Shown here piece by piece: positions 7,107 to 15,490 of a stretch of DNA of 32,648 nucleotides. The position numbers and the translations under genes are program-made. Under the pieces are notes generated by a model. The model saw only the letters and a list, made by a program, of their open reading frames with translations. It was not told the origin of the DNA and did no database searches. The DNA is from Acidobacteriota bacterium (GTDB lineage: Bacteria > Acidobacteriota > Vicinamibacteria > Vicinamibacterales > UBA8438), in the NCBI GenBank assembly GCA_026708265.1, contig JAPOVI010000156.1:102849-135496 (forward strand), read 5' to 3'. Every line of letters begins with the position of its first letter. Within the stretch, counting starts at the first letter, position 1.

Positions 7107-9749
7107 ATGCTCGGGGGCACCCCTCGCTGGCGCGGATTCCGGACCCTCCGGTGCTGGGGCCGCGCCGCCCTCGTGGCGGCGTTGTCCACCGCGTCTCCCG
7201 GTCTCGCCTCCGCCGTCGCGGATGACGGCGAAGACGAGGCTCTCGGCCCTCCGCCGCTCTACGACGAGTTGCGCGACGCGCGCCCCGAGGGAGTCGGCCG
7301 CATCCGGGGCGGCCGGATCGAGATCGACCGCTTCGCCTTCGAGCTGACCGACGGCGACGTGTACGTCGTCCGGATCGGCGCGCACGTTCCGATCGCGATC
7401 TACCTGGGGCGCGGCACGCTCCGAGTCTGGCCGCCGAACGGTGTCGAGCACCAGCAGATGCGGAAGCTGCTGGACGAGGACTTCCTGGAGGAGGAGTTCG
7501 AGCGCCTCGTCTTCTGGACTACGGGCGATGTCGGCGCGCGGCTGGCGGCCCTGGCCTCGGGGCCGCCGGGGCGCCGGGCGGGCCGGGCCGCCGATCTGCT
7601 CGAGGACCGCCGCGAAGAGCTCCTCGAGCGCCAGCTCGCCAATCCGGACAGCCGGGTGCTGATGGCGCTCTGGCGTGCCGAGGCCGACCCGCGGCTGGAG
7701 CCTCCCCCGCGCCCCTACGTCTACGCCGACATCGACGGCCGCGAGCACGACTGGTTCGCGTTCGAGATCGAGCCGCGCGACCCTGAGGAGGTGCAGCTCG
7801 CCCGCCACCGCCGCCGGCACGAGCGGACCGAGGTCTGGATGAGCACGGACGTCCTGACCGACTTCGATCCCGCCCGCGCTGCCTCGCTAGCCGTGGGCGG
7901 TCCCCCGCGCGACCCGGAGGTGGAGGGTCCGGCGAGCCCCCGCCGCGACCGCGACGACGAATGGGACTTCCGGGACTTCGGGTTGCCGCTGCGTCCCGCA
8001 CGGCCCGATGCCGAAGGCTGGGCGCCGCGGGTCACCGTCCCCCGCACGGACGTCGACCTGGCGCTCGAGGGCAACGGCGACGCCGCGGGCAGCGTGGCGC
8101 TCGTCGTGGAGCCGCTCGCGCCGCTCGCCGCGGTCCGGCTGCGCATCTCGACCACGCTCGAGGTGACCGACGCGCGGTGGCGGCCGGCCGTCCCGGAGGG
8201 CGTCGACGACGTGCGCGGGGTGCCACTCCTGCCGCCGCCGGAGGACCCCGAGGAGCCGCCGGAGCCGGACGAGCCGGTCGCGCTCGGCGGCGAACGGGTC
8301 CACTTCGTGCAGGAGAAGCACGACCGGCGGATGGAGGAGGACCGCTACGAGCCGTGGGTGACGGTGCTGCTGCCGCGACCGGTCGCCCCCGGCGAGCCCT
8401 TCGTGCTCGAGCTGGCGTACGAGGGCGAGCTCGTCGAGCGGCTGCGCGCCACCAACGAGTTCCTGCTCAAGGACACCATCTACTGGATTCCGCGCCACCC
8501 GCACAACCGGCGGCGGCAGCTGAGCGTGACGTTCCGCATGCCCGACCGCTACCGGGTCGCCAGCGGCGGCGTCCTCGCCGAGGAGCGCGTGGACGACGGC
8601 ACCCGCATCATGCGCTGGGTCACCGATCGGGCGCTGCGGGGCACGACCTCCTTCCACTACGGCCGCTTTGAGGTGGACGAGGTCGCGCTCGACGGGCTGC
8701 CGCCGATCGCCGTCTACGCGAACCGCCACCACCTCGGCTTCGCTCCGGGGGCGCGCCAGAAGACCATGGACGACCTCGCGGGCGCCATCCGGACCTACAC
8801 CGACTACTTCGGCCCCTACCCCTTCGACTCGCTGCTCGTGACCGAGACCCCGACCAGCGGCGGCCAGGCGTTCCCGGGCTTCCTGCTGCTGAGCTTCCGC
8901 TCGTTCGGCGAGTTGCACACCGGCGAGTCGGAGCTGTTCCGCTCGCACGAGGTGGCGCACCAGTGGTGGGGCGCGTCCGTCGACTGGGAGGGCTACCGCG
9001 ACCAGTGGATGACGGAGGGGTTCGCGAACTACGCCGCCGCCCTCTACGCGCTCGTCGGCCTCGGCAACGCGGACCAGTTCGAGGACATGCTCGACGCCTG
9101 GCGGCTCGACGTGCTGGGCGAGATCCGCATCGGCCAGGGCCTGGGCCTCCAGCGCTACGGGCTGCGCCCGGCGATCATCCGCGAGAGCGACGCGCACGAG
9201 TCCGGCCCGGTCGTGGCCGGCGTCCGGCTGTCGACCGTCGACACGCCGTTCGACTACCGGCTGCTCGCCTACGAGAAGGGCGCGCTCATCCTGCACATGC
9301 TGCGCATGCTCCTCGTCGACCTCGAGACCGGCGACGACACGCGGTTCCGCGAGATGATGCGCGCCTTCGTCCGCGACCATACCGGCGGCGTCGCCAACAC
9401 GCGGCGGTTCGAGGAGGCGGTGACGCGCGCGTTCGGAGAGCCGATGGACTGGTTCTTCGACCAGTGGGTCTACGGGATCGACGTGCCGACCTATCGGCCG
9501 GACCTGACCGTATCGCCCCTCGTCGACGCCGAACGGCCGTTCGCCCTGCACGGCACGATCCGCCAGGAGAACGTGCCCGACGGGTTCCGGATGCCGGTGC
9601 CGATCCGCCTCGAGTTCCGCGACCGCCCGCCAGAGACGCACCGCGTGTGGGTCGACGCCGAGGCCGTCGAGGTCGAGATCCCGATTCCGGAGCGTCCGAC
9701 CGAGATCACGTTCAACCACCTCCACGCCGTCCTGGCGCGCATCGATTGA
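7107..9749 (+). CDS. Exported M1-family zinc metallopeptidase lacking the GAMEN motif
   Basis: An 880-residue gluzincin. Residues 1-35 (basic start, then AALVAALSTASPGLASA) look like a signal peptide. Residues 40-330 form an acidic N-terminal region I do not recognise; 330-520 resemble the beta-saddle domain of M1 enzymes; the catalytic domain follows. Zinc ligands are His614, His618 (HEVAHQWWG) and Glu637 (MTEGFANY), with the exact HEXXH-x18-E spacing. The downstream LAYEKGALIL supplies the usual catalytic tyrosine region. The exopeptidase motif GxMEN is replaced by TSGGQAFPGF, so the N-terminus-binding glutamate is missing and classical aminopeptidase activity is doubtful. It is probably periplasmic or surface-located. 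The gene stands alone, with a GATAAT box just upstream. Confidence 0.88.
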   Translation: MLGGTPRWRGFRTLRCWGRAALVAALSTASPGLASAVADDGEDEALGPPPLYDELRDARPEGVGRIRGGRIEIDRFAFELTDGDVYVVRIGAHVPIAIYLGRGTLRVWPPNGVEHQQMRKLLDEDFLEEEFERLVFWTTGDVGARLAALASGPPGRRAGRAADLLEDRREELLERQLANPDSRVLMALWRAEADPRLEPPPRPYVYADIDGREHDWFAFEIEPRDPEEVQLARHRRRHERTEVWMSTDVLTDFDPARAASLAVGGPPRDPEVEGPASPRRDRDDEWDFRDFGLPLRPARPDAEGWAPRVTVPRTDVDLALEGNGDAAGSVALVVEPLAPLAAVRLRISTTLEVTDARWRPAVPEGVDDVRGVPLLPPPEDPEEPPEPDEPVALGGERVHFVQEKHDRRMEEDRYEPWVTVLLPRPVAPGEPFVLELAYEGELVERLRATNEFLLKDTIYWIPRHPHNRRRQLSVTFRMPDRYRVASGGVLAEERVDDGTRIMRWVTDRALRGTTSFHYGRFEVDEVALDGLPPIAVYANRHHLGFAPGARQKTMDDLAGAIRTYTDYFGPYPFDSLLVTETPTSGGQAFPGFLLLSFRSFGELHTGESELFRSHEVAHQWWGASVDWEGYRDQWMTEGFANYAAALYALVGLGNADQFEDMLDAWRLDVLGEIRIGQGLGLQRYGLRPAIIRESDAHESGPVVAGVRLSTVDTPFDYRLLAYEKGALILHMLRMLLVDLETGDDTRFREMMRAFVRDHTGGVANTRRFEEAVTRAFGEPMDWFFDQWVYGIDVPTYRPDLTVSPLVDAERPFALHGTIRQENVPDGFRMPVPIRLEFRDRPPETHRVWVDAEAVEVEIPIPERPTEITFNHLHAVLARID

Positions 9750-9804
9750 CGCCGGCGCGCCCCCGGACGCCGGCGCGGGTCGACTGACGTCGGCGTGGGT
9801 CGAC
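9747..9804 (+). repeat. Short tandem repeat after the peptidase gene
   Basis: Twenty-base units at 9765-9784 and 9785-9804 match at 17 of 20 positions (core GACGYCGGCGYGGGTCGAC). A partial unit at 9747-9759 overlaps the peptidase stop codon. It lies within the 237-base gap before the radical SAM gene. Confidence 0.65.
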
Positions 9805-9881
9805 CGGGCCGGCGGCGCCCGGCGGGGAGGCTCCGCCCAGATTCGCGCCGCGCGGGGGCGGCCGCGGGAGGGACGGCCAAC

Positions 9882-9910
9882 TTGACATCGACCGCCCGAC
9901 CGCCCACAAT
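9882..9910 (+). promoter_or_regulatory. Sigma-70-type promoter of the radical SAM gene
   Basis: A perfect -35 (TTGACA, 9882-9887) and CACAAT (9905-9910) are separated by exactly 17 bases. Transcription would start near 9917, leaving a leader of about 70 bases before the ATG at 9987. This is the best promoter match in the window. Confidence 0.65.
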
Positions 9911-9986
9911 CGAAGCCGGTTGCGTCAGGCCGCACGGCCCTGCCCCGGTCGGCAAGGCAGACGGCTCGGAGCGGCCCCCCTCCCAG

Positions 9987-11465
9987 ATGCTCGACGTCAC
10001 CGCGGTCCGGGCGTATATCGACAAGCGCCGCGGGCGGCGTCAGAGCAACAAGGTTCTTCACGGCCACCCATCGCCCATCTTCTGGCTCGACCGGGACGTT
10101 TCGATTCCCGACGTCATGGCGCGGCGGCGGGCGGACGCTTCGGTCCGCAAGCGCATCAACCTCTACGTCGGCACACCGTACTGCCTGCCCACGGAGCCGG
10201 ATCGTTGCGGGTTCTGCCTGTTCCCGACCGAGGTGTACCGGGACCGGCGCCAGCTCGAGCGCTACCTCGACTACCTGCGCCGGGAGGGCGAGCTGTTCCG
10301 GCCGCACCTGGGCGGCTCCGAGCTGGCCAGCATCTACTTCGGCGGCGGCACGTCCAACCTGTACCGCGCGGACCAGTACGCCGTGCTGATGGACATCGTG
10401 CGCGGCCTGTTCGACGTGCCCGCGGCCATCGAGGTGACGCTGGAGGGGATTCCGCAGACGTTCTCGCACGAGAAGCTGGCCGCCATGAAGGCGTGCGGGA
10501 TCAACCGCATCAGCATGGGCGTGCAGCAGCTCGACGACGACATGATCCGGGTGAGCGGCCGGCACCAGACCTCGGCCCAGGTCTATCGCACGATCGAGTC
10601 GTGCCGGGCCCTCGGCCTGCCGCTCAGCGTCGACCTGATCTTCGGGTGGCCGAACCAGACCACGGAGGGGATGCTGCGCGACCTGACGGCGCTCGTCGAC
10701 GCGGGCGTCACGCACCTCACCCACTACGAGCTGAACGTCGCCGGGCGCACGGACTTCGCCCGGCACCGCCGCCACGAGCTGCCGTCGACCGAGCTGAACC
10801 TGGAGATGTATCGGACGGGCCGGGACTTCCTCCTCTCCCGGGGCTTCGCGCAGGCGACGCCCTACGACTTCGAGCACGCAGGAACGCTGCCGAGCACCTA
10901 CCTCTACGAGGAGCTCTTCCGCCGTCCGTTCCAGGACGTCGGCGGGCAGCTCCTGGGGCATGACGCATGGGGGTGGGGCTTCGCCGGGGTCTCCTTCTTC
11001 TTCGGCAGCCCCCGGACGCCCGGCTGGGCCTACCTGAACCAGGTCCGCGTCGACGACTACTTCCGCGACCTCGACGCCGGACGCTTCCCGGTGATGCGCG
11101 GCTTCCACTACTCCGAGGCCGACCTGCGGCTGCACCTGCTCTTCCAGGAGCTGCAGGGCCTGTCCGTCGACCGGCGCCGCTACGCCTCGCTGTTCGGCCG
11201 GGACGTGCGGGAAGAGCACCGCGCCGTGTGGGACGCGCTCGCCGAGCTGGAATGGGCCGCGGTCGACGACGACCTGATCGCGATCCAGGGCGACGGCGCC
11301 TTCTACCTCCCGCTGATCCAGGACGCCCTGGCCCACGACCGGCTGGAGTCGATGCGCCGGAAACGCGCACCGGCTTCCTCCGCGCCCCCCTGGGCCGGCG
11401 CCCTAACCGGGGATACCACGACGCCCGTCGCGACGGCGGGTGTAGCCGCGGCTCGCGCGAGTTGA
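9987..11465 (+). CDS. HemW-like radical SAM protein with C-x7-C-x2-C cluster motif
   Basis: A 492-residue radical SAM protein of the HemN/HemW group. The 4Fe-4S-binding cysteines are Cys66, Cys74 and Cys77 in GTPYCLPTEPDRCGFCLFP. HemW and HemN have C-x3-C-x2-C, so four residues are inserted between the first two cysteines. The SAM-binding strand IYFGGGTSN and the segments ISMGVQQLDD and SVDLIFGWPNQT follow the HemW plan, and residues about 370-450 resemble a HemN_C domain. Oxygen-independent coproporphyrinogen oxidation is therefore not assured; haem trafficking or radical methylation of a cofactor are alternatives. I chose the ATG at 9987, the first in-frame ATG after the promoter. The last 35 residues are low-complexity and probably not conserved. 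Confidence 0.8.
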   Translation: MLDVTAVRAYIDKRRGRRQSNKVLHGHPSPIFWLDRDVSIPDVMARRRADASVRKRINLYVGTPYCLPTEPDRCGFCLFPTEVYRDRRQLERYLDYLRREGELFRPHLGGSELASIYFGGGTSNLYRADQYAVLMDIVRGLFDVPAAIEVTLEGIPQTFSHEKLAAMKACGINRISMGVQQLDDDMIRVSGRHQTSAQVYRTIESCRALGLPLSVDLIFGWPNQTTEGMLRDLTALVDAGVTHLTHYELNVAGRTDFARHRRHELPSTELNLEMYRTGRDFLLSRGFAQATPYDFEHAGTLPSTYLYEELFRRPFQDVGGQLLGHDAWGWGFAGVSFFFGSPRTPGWAYLNQVRVDDYFRDLDAGRFPVMRGFHYSEADLRLHLLFQELQGLSVDRRRYASLFGRDVREEHRAVWDALAELEWAAVDDDLIAIQGDGAFYLPLIQDALAHDRLESMRRKRAPASSAPPWAGALTGDTTTPVATAGVAAARAS

Positions 11466-11514
11466 ACTCGGGCCGACTCGCGACTCTCCCGCACCGAGCG
11501 CGCGTGAAGGGGGG

Positions 11515-11544
11515 ATGACCCCATCCGACGGAGGCGTCCAGTGA
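11515..11544 (+). other. Possible nine-codon leader ORF
   Basis: ATG at 11515, preceded by a run of six G, opens MTPSDGGVQ and stops at TGA 11542-11544. It overlaps the GTG start of the kinase-Nudix gene in a GTGA arrangement that could couple translation. Such short frames arise by chance, so this is weakly supported. Confidence 0.2.
11530..11534 (+). promoter_or_regulatory. Strong Shine-Dalgarno of the kinase-Nudix gene
   Basis: GGAGG lies six bases before GTG 11541 and fixes that start. Most other plus-strand genes here lack so good a site. Confidence 0.6.
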
Positions 11545-12911
11545 AGTCCGAACTCCAGAAGCGCGCCGAGGCCGCCCGGGCTCGGTTCAACGGTGCGCGC
11601 AAGCCCGTCGTCCTGGAGTTCGCAGGCGTACCGAAGGCGGGAAAGACCACGACACTCAACCAGTTACAGACATTCCTGAAGCGGTGCGGTTTCCGCGTGG
11701 AGGTCGTCGTCGAACGGGCGTCCGTCTGCCCCATTCGCGACAAGAAACACGCCAACTTCAACGTGTGGACTGCCTGTACCACGCTGACGCAGATCCTGCA
11801 GAACACGCAGACACCGGCACAGCCGGACGACCCCGACATCCTGATTCTGGATCGCGGGCTCTTCGACGCCGTGTGCTGGTTCGCGGTGATGGAACGCCTC
11901 GCCCGAATCCGCCCCGCCGAACGCCATCAGATCGAGCAGTTCCTCCTCATGGAGGACTGGCGCAGGAGAATCACGGGGGTGATCGTCATGACCGCCGCCC
12001 CCCGCGTCTCGATGGAACGCGAGAAAGGTGACCTTCCGGTCGAGGGAACCGGTGGCTCCATCATGAACGAAGACGTACTGCGTCAGATGCTCGACACGAC
12101 GAGGACGACCGCAAGGCGGCTCGCCGACCAGTTCCGCATCTTCGAGATCGACACGTCGAACGGGTCGCGCGGGCGACAGCAGACTGCGGAGCGCGTGGCC
12201 GGAATCGCACTGGAGTTGATTGAGGAGCAGCTCGACGAACACATCCTGCGTCTGCCGTCAGGCGAAGCCGAGGCTCTGTTCCGGCAGGCAACCTGCATCG
12301 ACGGGACGGCGGCGCAGCACCTCATCGACCTGTTCTCAACCAAGGGTCGTTTCGAGAGCCGCGACGGTGTCGAGTCCGACGCGTCGGTGGTCCAGGCGCT
12401 TCCGGTGGTGGTCGTCCGGAATCGTAGCGGCAGCGTCCTGCGCCTCAGGCGCCGCGAGCGAAGGCAGGACAACCCGCTGCACGAGAAGGTAGTGATATGG
12501 GCGGGCGGTCATGTCCGACGCGAGGACGACGGCGATGGGAGCCCGATCCCACAGTGCGCGATCCGGGAACTTCAGGAAGAGCTTCGGCTCAGCGTCGAGG
12601 CACGCGACCTCACGCTCCGGGGCGCGGTCTGGATTCGGGCAGGAAGTCGATCAGGCGGCTCCGACCGGACTCGGCGTCACCTGGCGGTGGTCTTCGAGTG
12701 GCGAGCGGAAACCGACGATGTCGCAATCGCCCTGAGCGCCACCGAGTTCTTCGAACGGCGCGGCACCTCGTTGAGCGGCACGTTCGTCAGCGTGGCCGAT
12801 CTCGCCGCCGATATCGACAAGGGCCTCGTCACCGAGCCTTGGAGCGTCGAGATCGCGCGCCACTTCCTGACCGATGTCGCCGAACGGCAGGTGAACCCGC
12901 GGCTCCTGTGA
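11541..12911 (+). CDS. P-loop (deoxy)nucleotide-kinase-like / Nudix hydrolase fusion
   Basis: A 456-residue fusion I cannot place in a characterised family. Residues 20-210 look like a P-loop kinase of the thymidylate-kinase type: GVPKAGKT (29-36), DRGLFD (104-109, compare the DRY/DRS motif), and a basic, lid-like stretch around 155-185. Residues about 285-456 are a Nudix hydrolase. The Nudix box starts at Gly322-Gly323, with Glu328 and RELQEE (342-347), but has about six extra residues in the middle and Arg in place of the last glycine. A linker of about 70 residues joins them. A substrate phosphorylated by one half and hydrolysed or sanitised by the other is possible, for example a nucleotide or sugar nucleotide; this is inference. 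Base composition is less extreme than its neighbours, hinting at acquisition. It faces citE tail to tail. Confidence 0.75.
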   Translation: MKSELQKRAEAARARFNGARKPVVLEFAGVPKAGKTTTLNQLQTFLKRCGFRVEVVVERASVCPIRDKKHANFNVWTACTTLTQILQNTQTPAQPDDPDILILDRGLFDAVCWFAVMERLARIRPAERHQIEQFLLMEDWRRRITGVIVMTAAPRVSMEREKGDLPVEGTGGSIMNEDVLRQMLDTTRTTARRLADQFRIFEIDTSNGSRGRQQTAERVAGIALELIEEQLDEHILRLPSGEAEALFRQATCIDGTAAQHLIDLFSTKGRFESRDGVESDASVVQALPVVVVRNRSGSVLRLRRRERRQDNPLHEKVVIWAGGHVRREDDGDGSPIPQCAIRELQEELRLSVEARDLTLRGAVWIRAGSRSGGSDRTRRHLAVVFEWRAETDDVAIALSATEFFERRGTSLSGTFVSVADLAADIDKGLVTEPWSVEIARHFLTDVAERQVNPRLL

Positions 12912-12948
12912 ATACCGCGTGCGAGCGGCACTCGCGGACCCGACGTAA

Positions 12949-13836
12949 TCACCCTCGATCGGTGGCTTCGGTCTCGGTCTCCGCCTCCGGCTCGACGGCG
13001 GCCGCCATAGCCAAGGTGCGCTGGGCCGAAGCGATGACCGGGCGCTCGATCAGCTTGCCGTCGACGAGCAGCACGCCCCCTTCGTTTCGCTCGTAGGCCT
13101 CGACGATTCGCCGCGCCCAGGCGACCTCCTCGGCCGGCGGGGACCACGCGGCCTGGATGACGGGGACCTGTGTCGGGTGGATGGCGGCCTTCCCGGTGAA
13201 GCCGAGGGCGCGCGTGCGGCGGCTCTCTTCGGCCAGGGCGTCGAGCGCCGGTACATCCATGTAGGGCGAGTCGAGCGCGCCCACCCTCGCGACGGCGGCG
13301 GCGACGATCACCCGCGAGCGCGCGTAGAGGGCAGCATCCCAGGCGACCTCGCAGCCCACGTCGGCCGCGAAGTCGATGGCCCCGAAGAAGACGGCGGAGA
13401 CGGTCGGCGCGGCGGTCGCGATCGCCTCGGCCGCGGCGACCCCGCGGGCCGTCTCCAGCATCACGATGAGCGGCAGGTCCGGCAGCCCGCCGGAGAGCGC
13501 CGCCGCCACCTCGCGAATCTCGTCCGGTCCGTCGCACTTCGGCAGCATCAGCGCGTCGGGCCGGATGCCGGACTGCCGCACCGCGTCCAGGTCCCGCTGG
13601 CCCAGCTCGGTCTTCGGGTCGTTGATCCGCAGACTGACCTCGGCCCGGACCGGTGCGCGGCCCTCGAAGAGCGCCAGGGCGTTGTCGCGCGCCTCGTCCT
13701 TCGCGCCGAAGGAGACGCCGTCCTCCAGGTCGATGCAGACGGCGTCGGCGCCGGTGGCGAGCGCCTTCGGATAGCGGTCCGGGCGCACCGCGGGGACGAA
13801 GAGCAGGCTGCGCCGGACGCGGAACGGGGCGGCCAT
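12949..13836 (-). CDS. CitE-like CoA-ester lyase (HpcH/HpaI aldolase family)
   Basis: A 295-residue TIM-barrel lyase of the CitE/malyl-CoA/citramalyl-CoA type, cleaving a 3-hydroxyacyl-CoA (for example citramalyl-CoA to acetyl-CoA and pyruvate, or malyl-CoA to acetyl-CoA and glyoxylate). Visible motifs are RSLLFVPAVRPDRY, CIDLEDGV (metal and CoA site), LPKCDGPDEI, METARGVAAA, FGAIDFAADVG and KAAIHPTQVPVI. It starts 10 bases after the mmgE/prpD stop, so the two are co-transcribed. With the MaoC hydratase and CaiB transferase elsewhere on the same strand it fits the lyase step of itaconate-type degradation. The substrate cannot be read from sequence. It lacks a second thioesterase domain. Confidence 0.88.
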   Translation of the reverse strand: MAAPFRVRRSLLFVPAVRPDRYPKALATGADAVCIDLEDGVSFGAKDEARDNALALFEGRAPVRAEVSLRINDPKTELGQRDLDAVRQSGIRPDALMLPKCDGPDEIREVAAALSGGLPDLPLIVMLETARGVAAAEAIATAAPTVSAVFFGAIDFAADVGCEVAWDAALYARSRVIVAAAVARVGALDSPYMDVPALDALAEESRRTRALGFTGKAAIHPTQVPVIQAAWSPPAEEVAWARRIVEAYERNEGGVLLVDGKLIERPVIASAQRTLAMAAAVEPEAETETEATDRG

Positions 13837-13846
13837 CCGCGGCGCC

Positions 13847-15262
13847 TCAGACGGGCTGCGGTGCCGCCGCCGCGCCCTGCGCGAGCCGCGGGGCGAGCCC
13901 GCGGACGGACGGGGCGGTCTCCAGGGTCCGCAGGAAGTCGAGCACTCCGGCGGCCGCCTCGGGGGCGACGATGCGCCGCGCGCACGCCAGGAACTTCCCG
14001 TCGAGCTCGGCCGGCGAGGCCGGGCGTTCCGGATAGCCGCGGGCGCCCCGCACGGAGCGCTCCAGCGTCCGGCCGTCCGCCAGGCGCACCGTCACGCGCG
14101 CCTCGGTCAGCGGCGGCACCTCGCGGCCGAGCCGGTCGTCCGCGCGCATCGTGATCCGCGGAACGAGACGCTGCACCGCGGGCGCGCGCATCGCGTCGGG
14201 CTCGAAGGTCTCGATCCCGACTCGACCGAAGGCCAGCGCCGCCGCCGCGCAGTAGTGCAGGCTGAACTTGCCTTCGAGCCCTGTCGCGGGGCGGTCGTAG
14301 ATGAGGACGGTCGGCACCACCGGATCGACGTCGATCTCCACGGCATCGACCGCGGAGGGGTCGATTCCCGCCTCGCGCCGCAGGTCGAGCAGCGTGTCGA
14401 TGGTCGGGTGGGTCGCCGCGCACGACGGGTAGAGCTTCACCGTGATGCCGCCCTCGACGATCTCCCACCGCTGCCCGAGCCGGTCGACGGCGGCGGAGAG
14501 GTCGCGGCCGGCGCTCTGCATCGCCACCAGGAATCCCTGCGGTCCGTCGATGGCGCGCGGCGACGCGGTGAACGCATCCCGCGCGAGCAGCGCCGCCAGC
14601 ACGCCGTTGCGCGCCGCCAGGCCGCCCTGGAGCGGCTTGACCATCGTCCCGAAGTTCTCCTTGAGGCCGGACGCCTCCGACGCGGCGATCGAGAGCGCAC
14701 GGGCGGTCGCTTCGGCATCGAGGCCCAGGACGCGCGACGCCGCCGCCGTCGCGCCGATGGTCCCCAGCGTCGCCGTGCCGTGCCAGCCGCGCTCGTAGTG
14801 CGTCGGGTTCATGACGGTGCCGAGCGCCGCCTCGACCTCGAAACCGACGACGTAGGCGTCCAGCACGGTGCGCCCGGATGCGTCGGCCGCCTCGCCGGCC
14901 GCGAGCGACGCCGCGACGAGCGGGGCGCTCGGATGGGCCAGCGTCACCCAGCACATGTCGTCGAAGTCGAGCGCGTGGGCGGCGGTACCGTTGGCGAGCG
15001 CCGCCGCGGACGGGCCGGCGGAGGCGGCGCCAAGAACAGTGCAGGGCCCGGGGCCGCCGTCGGCGGCCAGCACGCGCTGCACGATCCGCGCAGCCGGCTC
15101 GCCGGCGCCGGCGAGCGCGACGCCGATCATGTCCTGCACCGCCGCGCGGGCGGCGGCCCGGGCCGCGTCCGGCACGTCGGCGGTCGCCGCGAAGGCCCCC
15201 AGCCGGACGGCCGCAGGTGCCGCCGTCGTCATCGCTTCGGTCAGGGTTGCTGCAGAACTCAT
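13847..15262 (-). CDS. MmgE/PrpD family protein (2-methylcitrate dehydratase / cis-aconitate decarboxylase family)
   Basis: A 471-residue MmgE/PrpD protein. The family includes PrpD (2-methylcitrate dehydratase) and cis-aconitate decarboxylase, which makes itaconate, plus many members of unknown activity. Family signatures seen are AHALDFDDMCW, HPSAPLVAASLA, WHGTATLGTIGA, MVKPLQGGLAARNG, and YPSCAATHPTID in the C-terminal half. I start at ATG 15262, because AGGAAGG lies eight bases upstream; an upstream in-frame ATG would add 23 unlikely residues. It is followed after 10 bases by the CitE-like lyase. A hairpin lies between it and the preceding amidohydrolase. In context it probably acts on a C5 or C6 di- or tricarboxylate. 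True PrpD is less likely, as no methylcitrate synthase is nearby. Confidence 0.9.
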   Translation of the reverse strand: MSSAATLTEAMTTAAPAAVRLGAFAATADVPDAARAAARAAVQDMIGVALAGAGEPAARIVQRVLAADGGPGPCTVLGAASAGPSAAALANGTAAHALDFDDMCWVTLAHPSAPLVAASLAAGEAADASGRTVLDAYVVGFEVEAALGTVMNPTHYERGWHGTATLGTIGATAAASRVLGLDAEATARALSIAASEASGLKENFGTMVKPLQGGLAARNGVLAALLARDAFTASPRAIDGPQGFLVAMQSAGRDLSAAVDRLGQRWEIVEGGITVKLYPSCAATHPTIDTLLDLRREAGIDPSAVDAVEIDVDPVVPTVLIYDRPATGLEGKFSLHYCAAAALAFGRVGIETFEPDAMRAPAVQRLVPRITMRADDRLGREVPPLTEARVTVRLADGRTLERSVRGARGYPERPASPAELDGKFLACARRIVAPEAAAGVLDFLRTLETAPSVRGLAPRLAQGAAAAPQPV

Positions 15263-15270
15263 CGTGGCCG

Positions 15271-15277
15271 CCTTCCT
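15271..15277 (-). promoter_or_regulatory. Shine-Dalgarno fixing the MmgE/PrpD start
   Basis: On the minus strand AGGAAGG lies eight bases before ATG 15262, deciding against the upstream in-frame ATG at 15331. Confidence 0.6.
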
Positions 15278-15448
15278 GAATCGGGACCCCATCGGTCCGC
15301 GCCGGGCGCGCGAGCGCGGAGGCGCGTTCATCTTCCGGTCACCAGCCCGTGAGCGGGCACCTGTGGCGCCGGGAACCGCGGGCCGACCGGCCGGCGATCG
15401 CGCCGGCGCCGCTCCGCCGGCTCGTGGACTGTCCCGGAGCTGACTTTG

Positions 15449-15486
15449 CCGTCCCTGTCGCTGGGTCCCGCCCTCTCAAGGGACGG
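15449..15486 (-). terminator. Hairpin after the amidohydrolase gene
   Basis: CCGTCCCT (15449-15456) and AGGGACGG (15479-15486) are perfect inverted repeats with a 22-base loop. They begin four bases after the amidohydrolase stop codon. There is no U tract, so it could be a weak or Rho-assisted terminator or an mRNA-stabilising stem between two parts of one operon. Confidence 0.4.
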
Positions 15487-15490
15487 TCCG

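Noticed and set aside
7887..11336. 1149-codon minus-strand open frame
   Set aside because: It runs antisense through the peptidase and radical SAM genes, both strongly supported by motifs; its composition is typical of shadow frames in GC-rich DNA.
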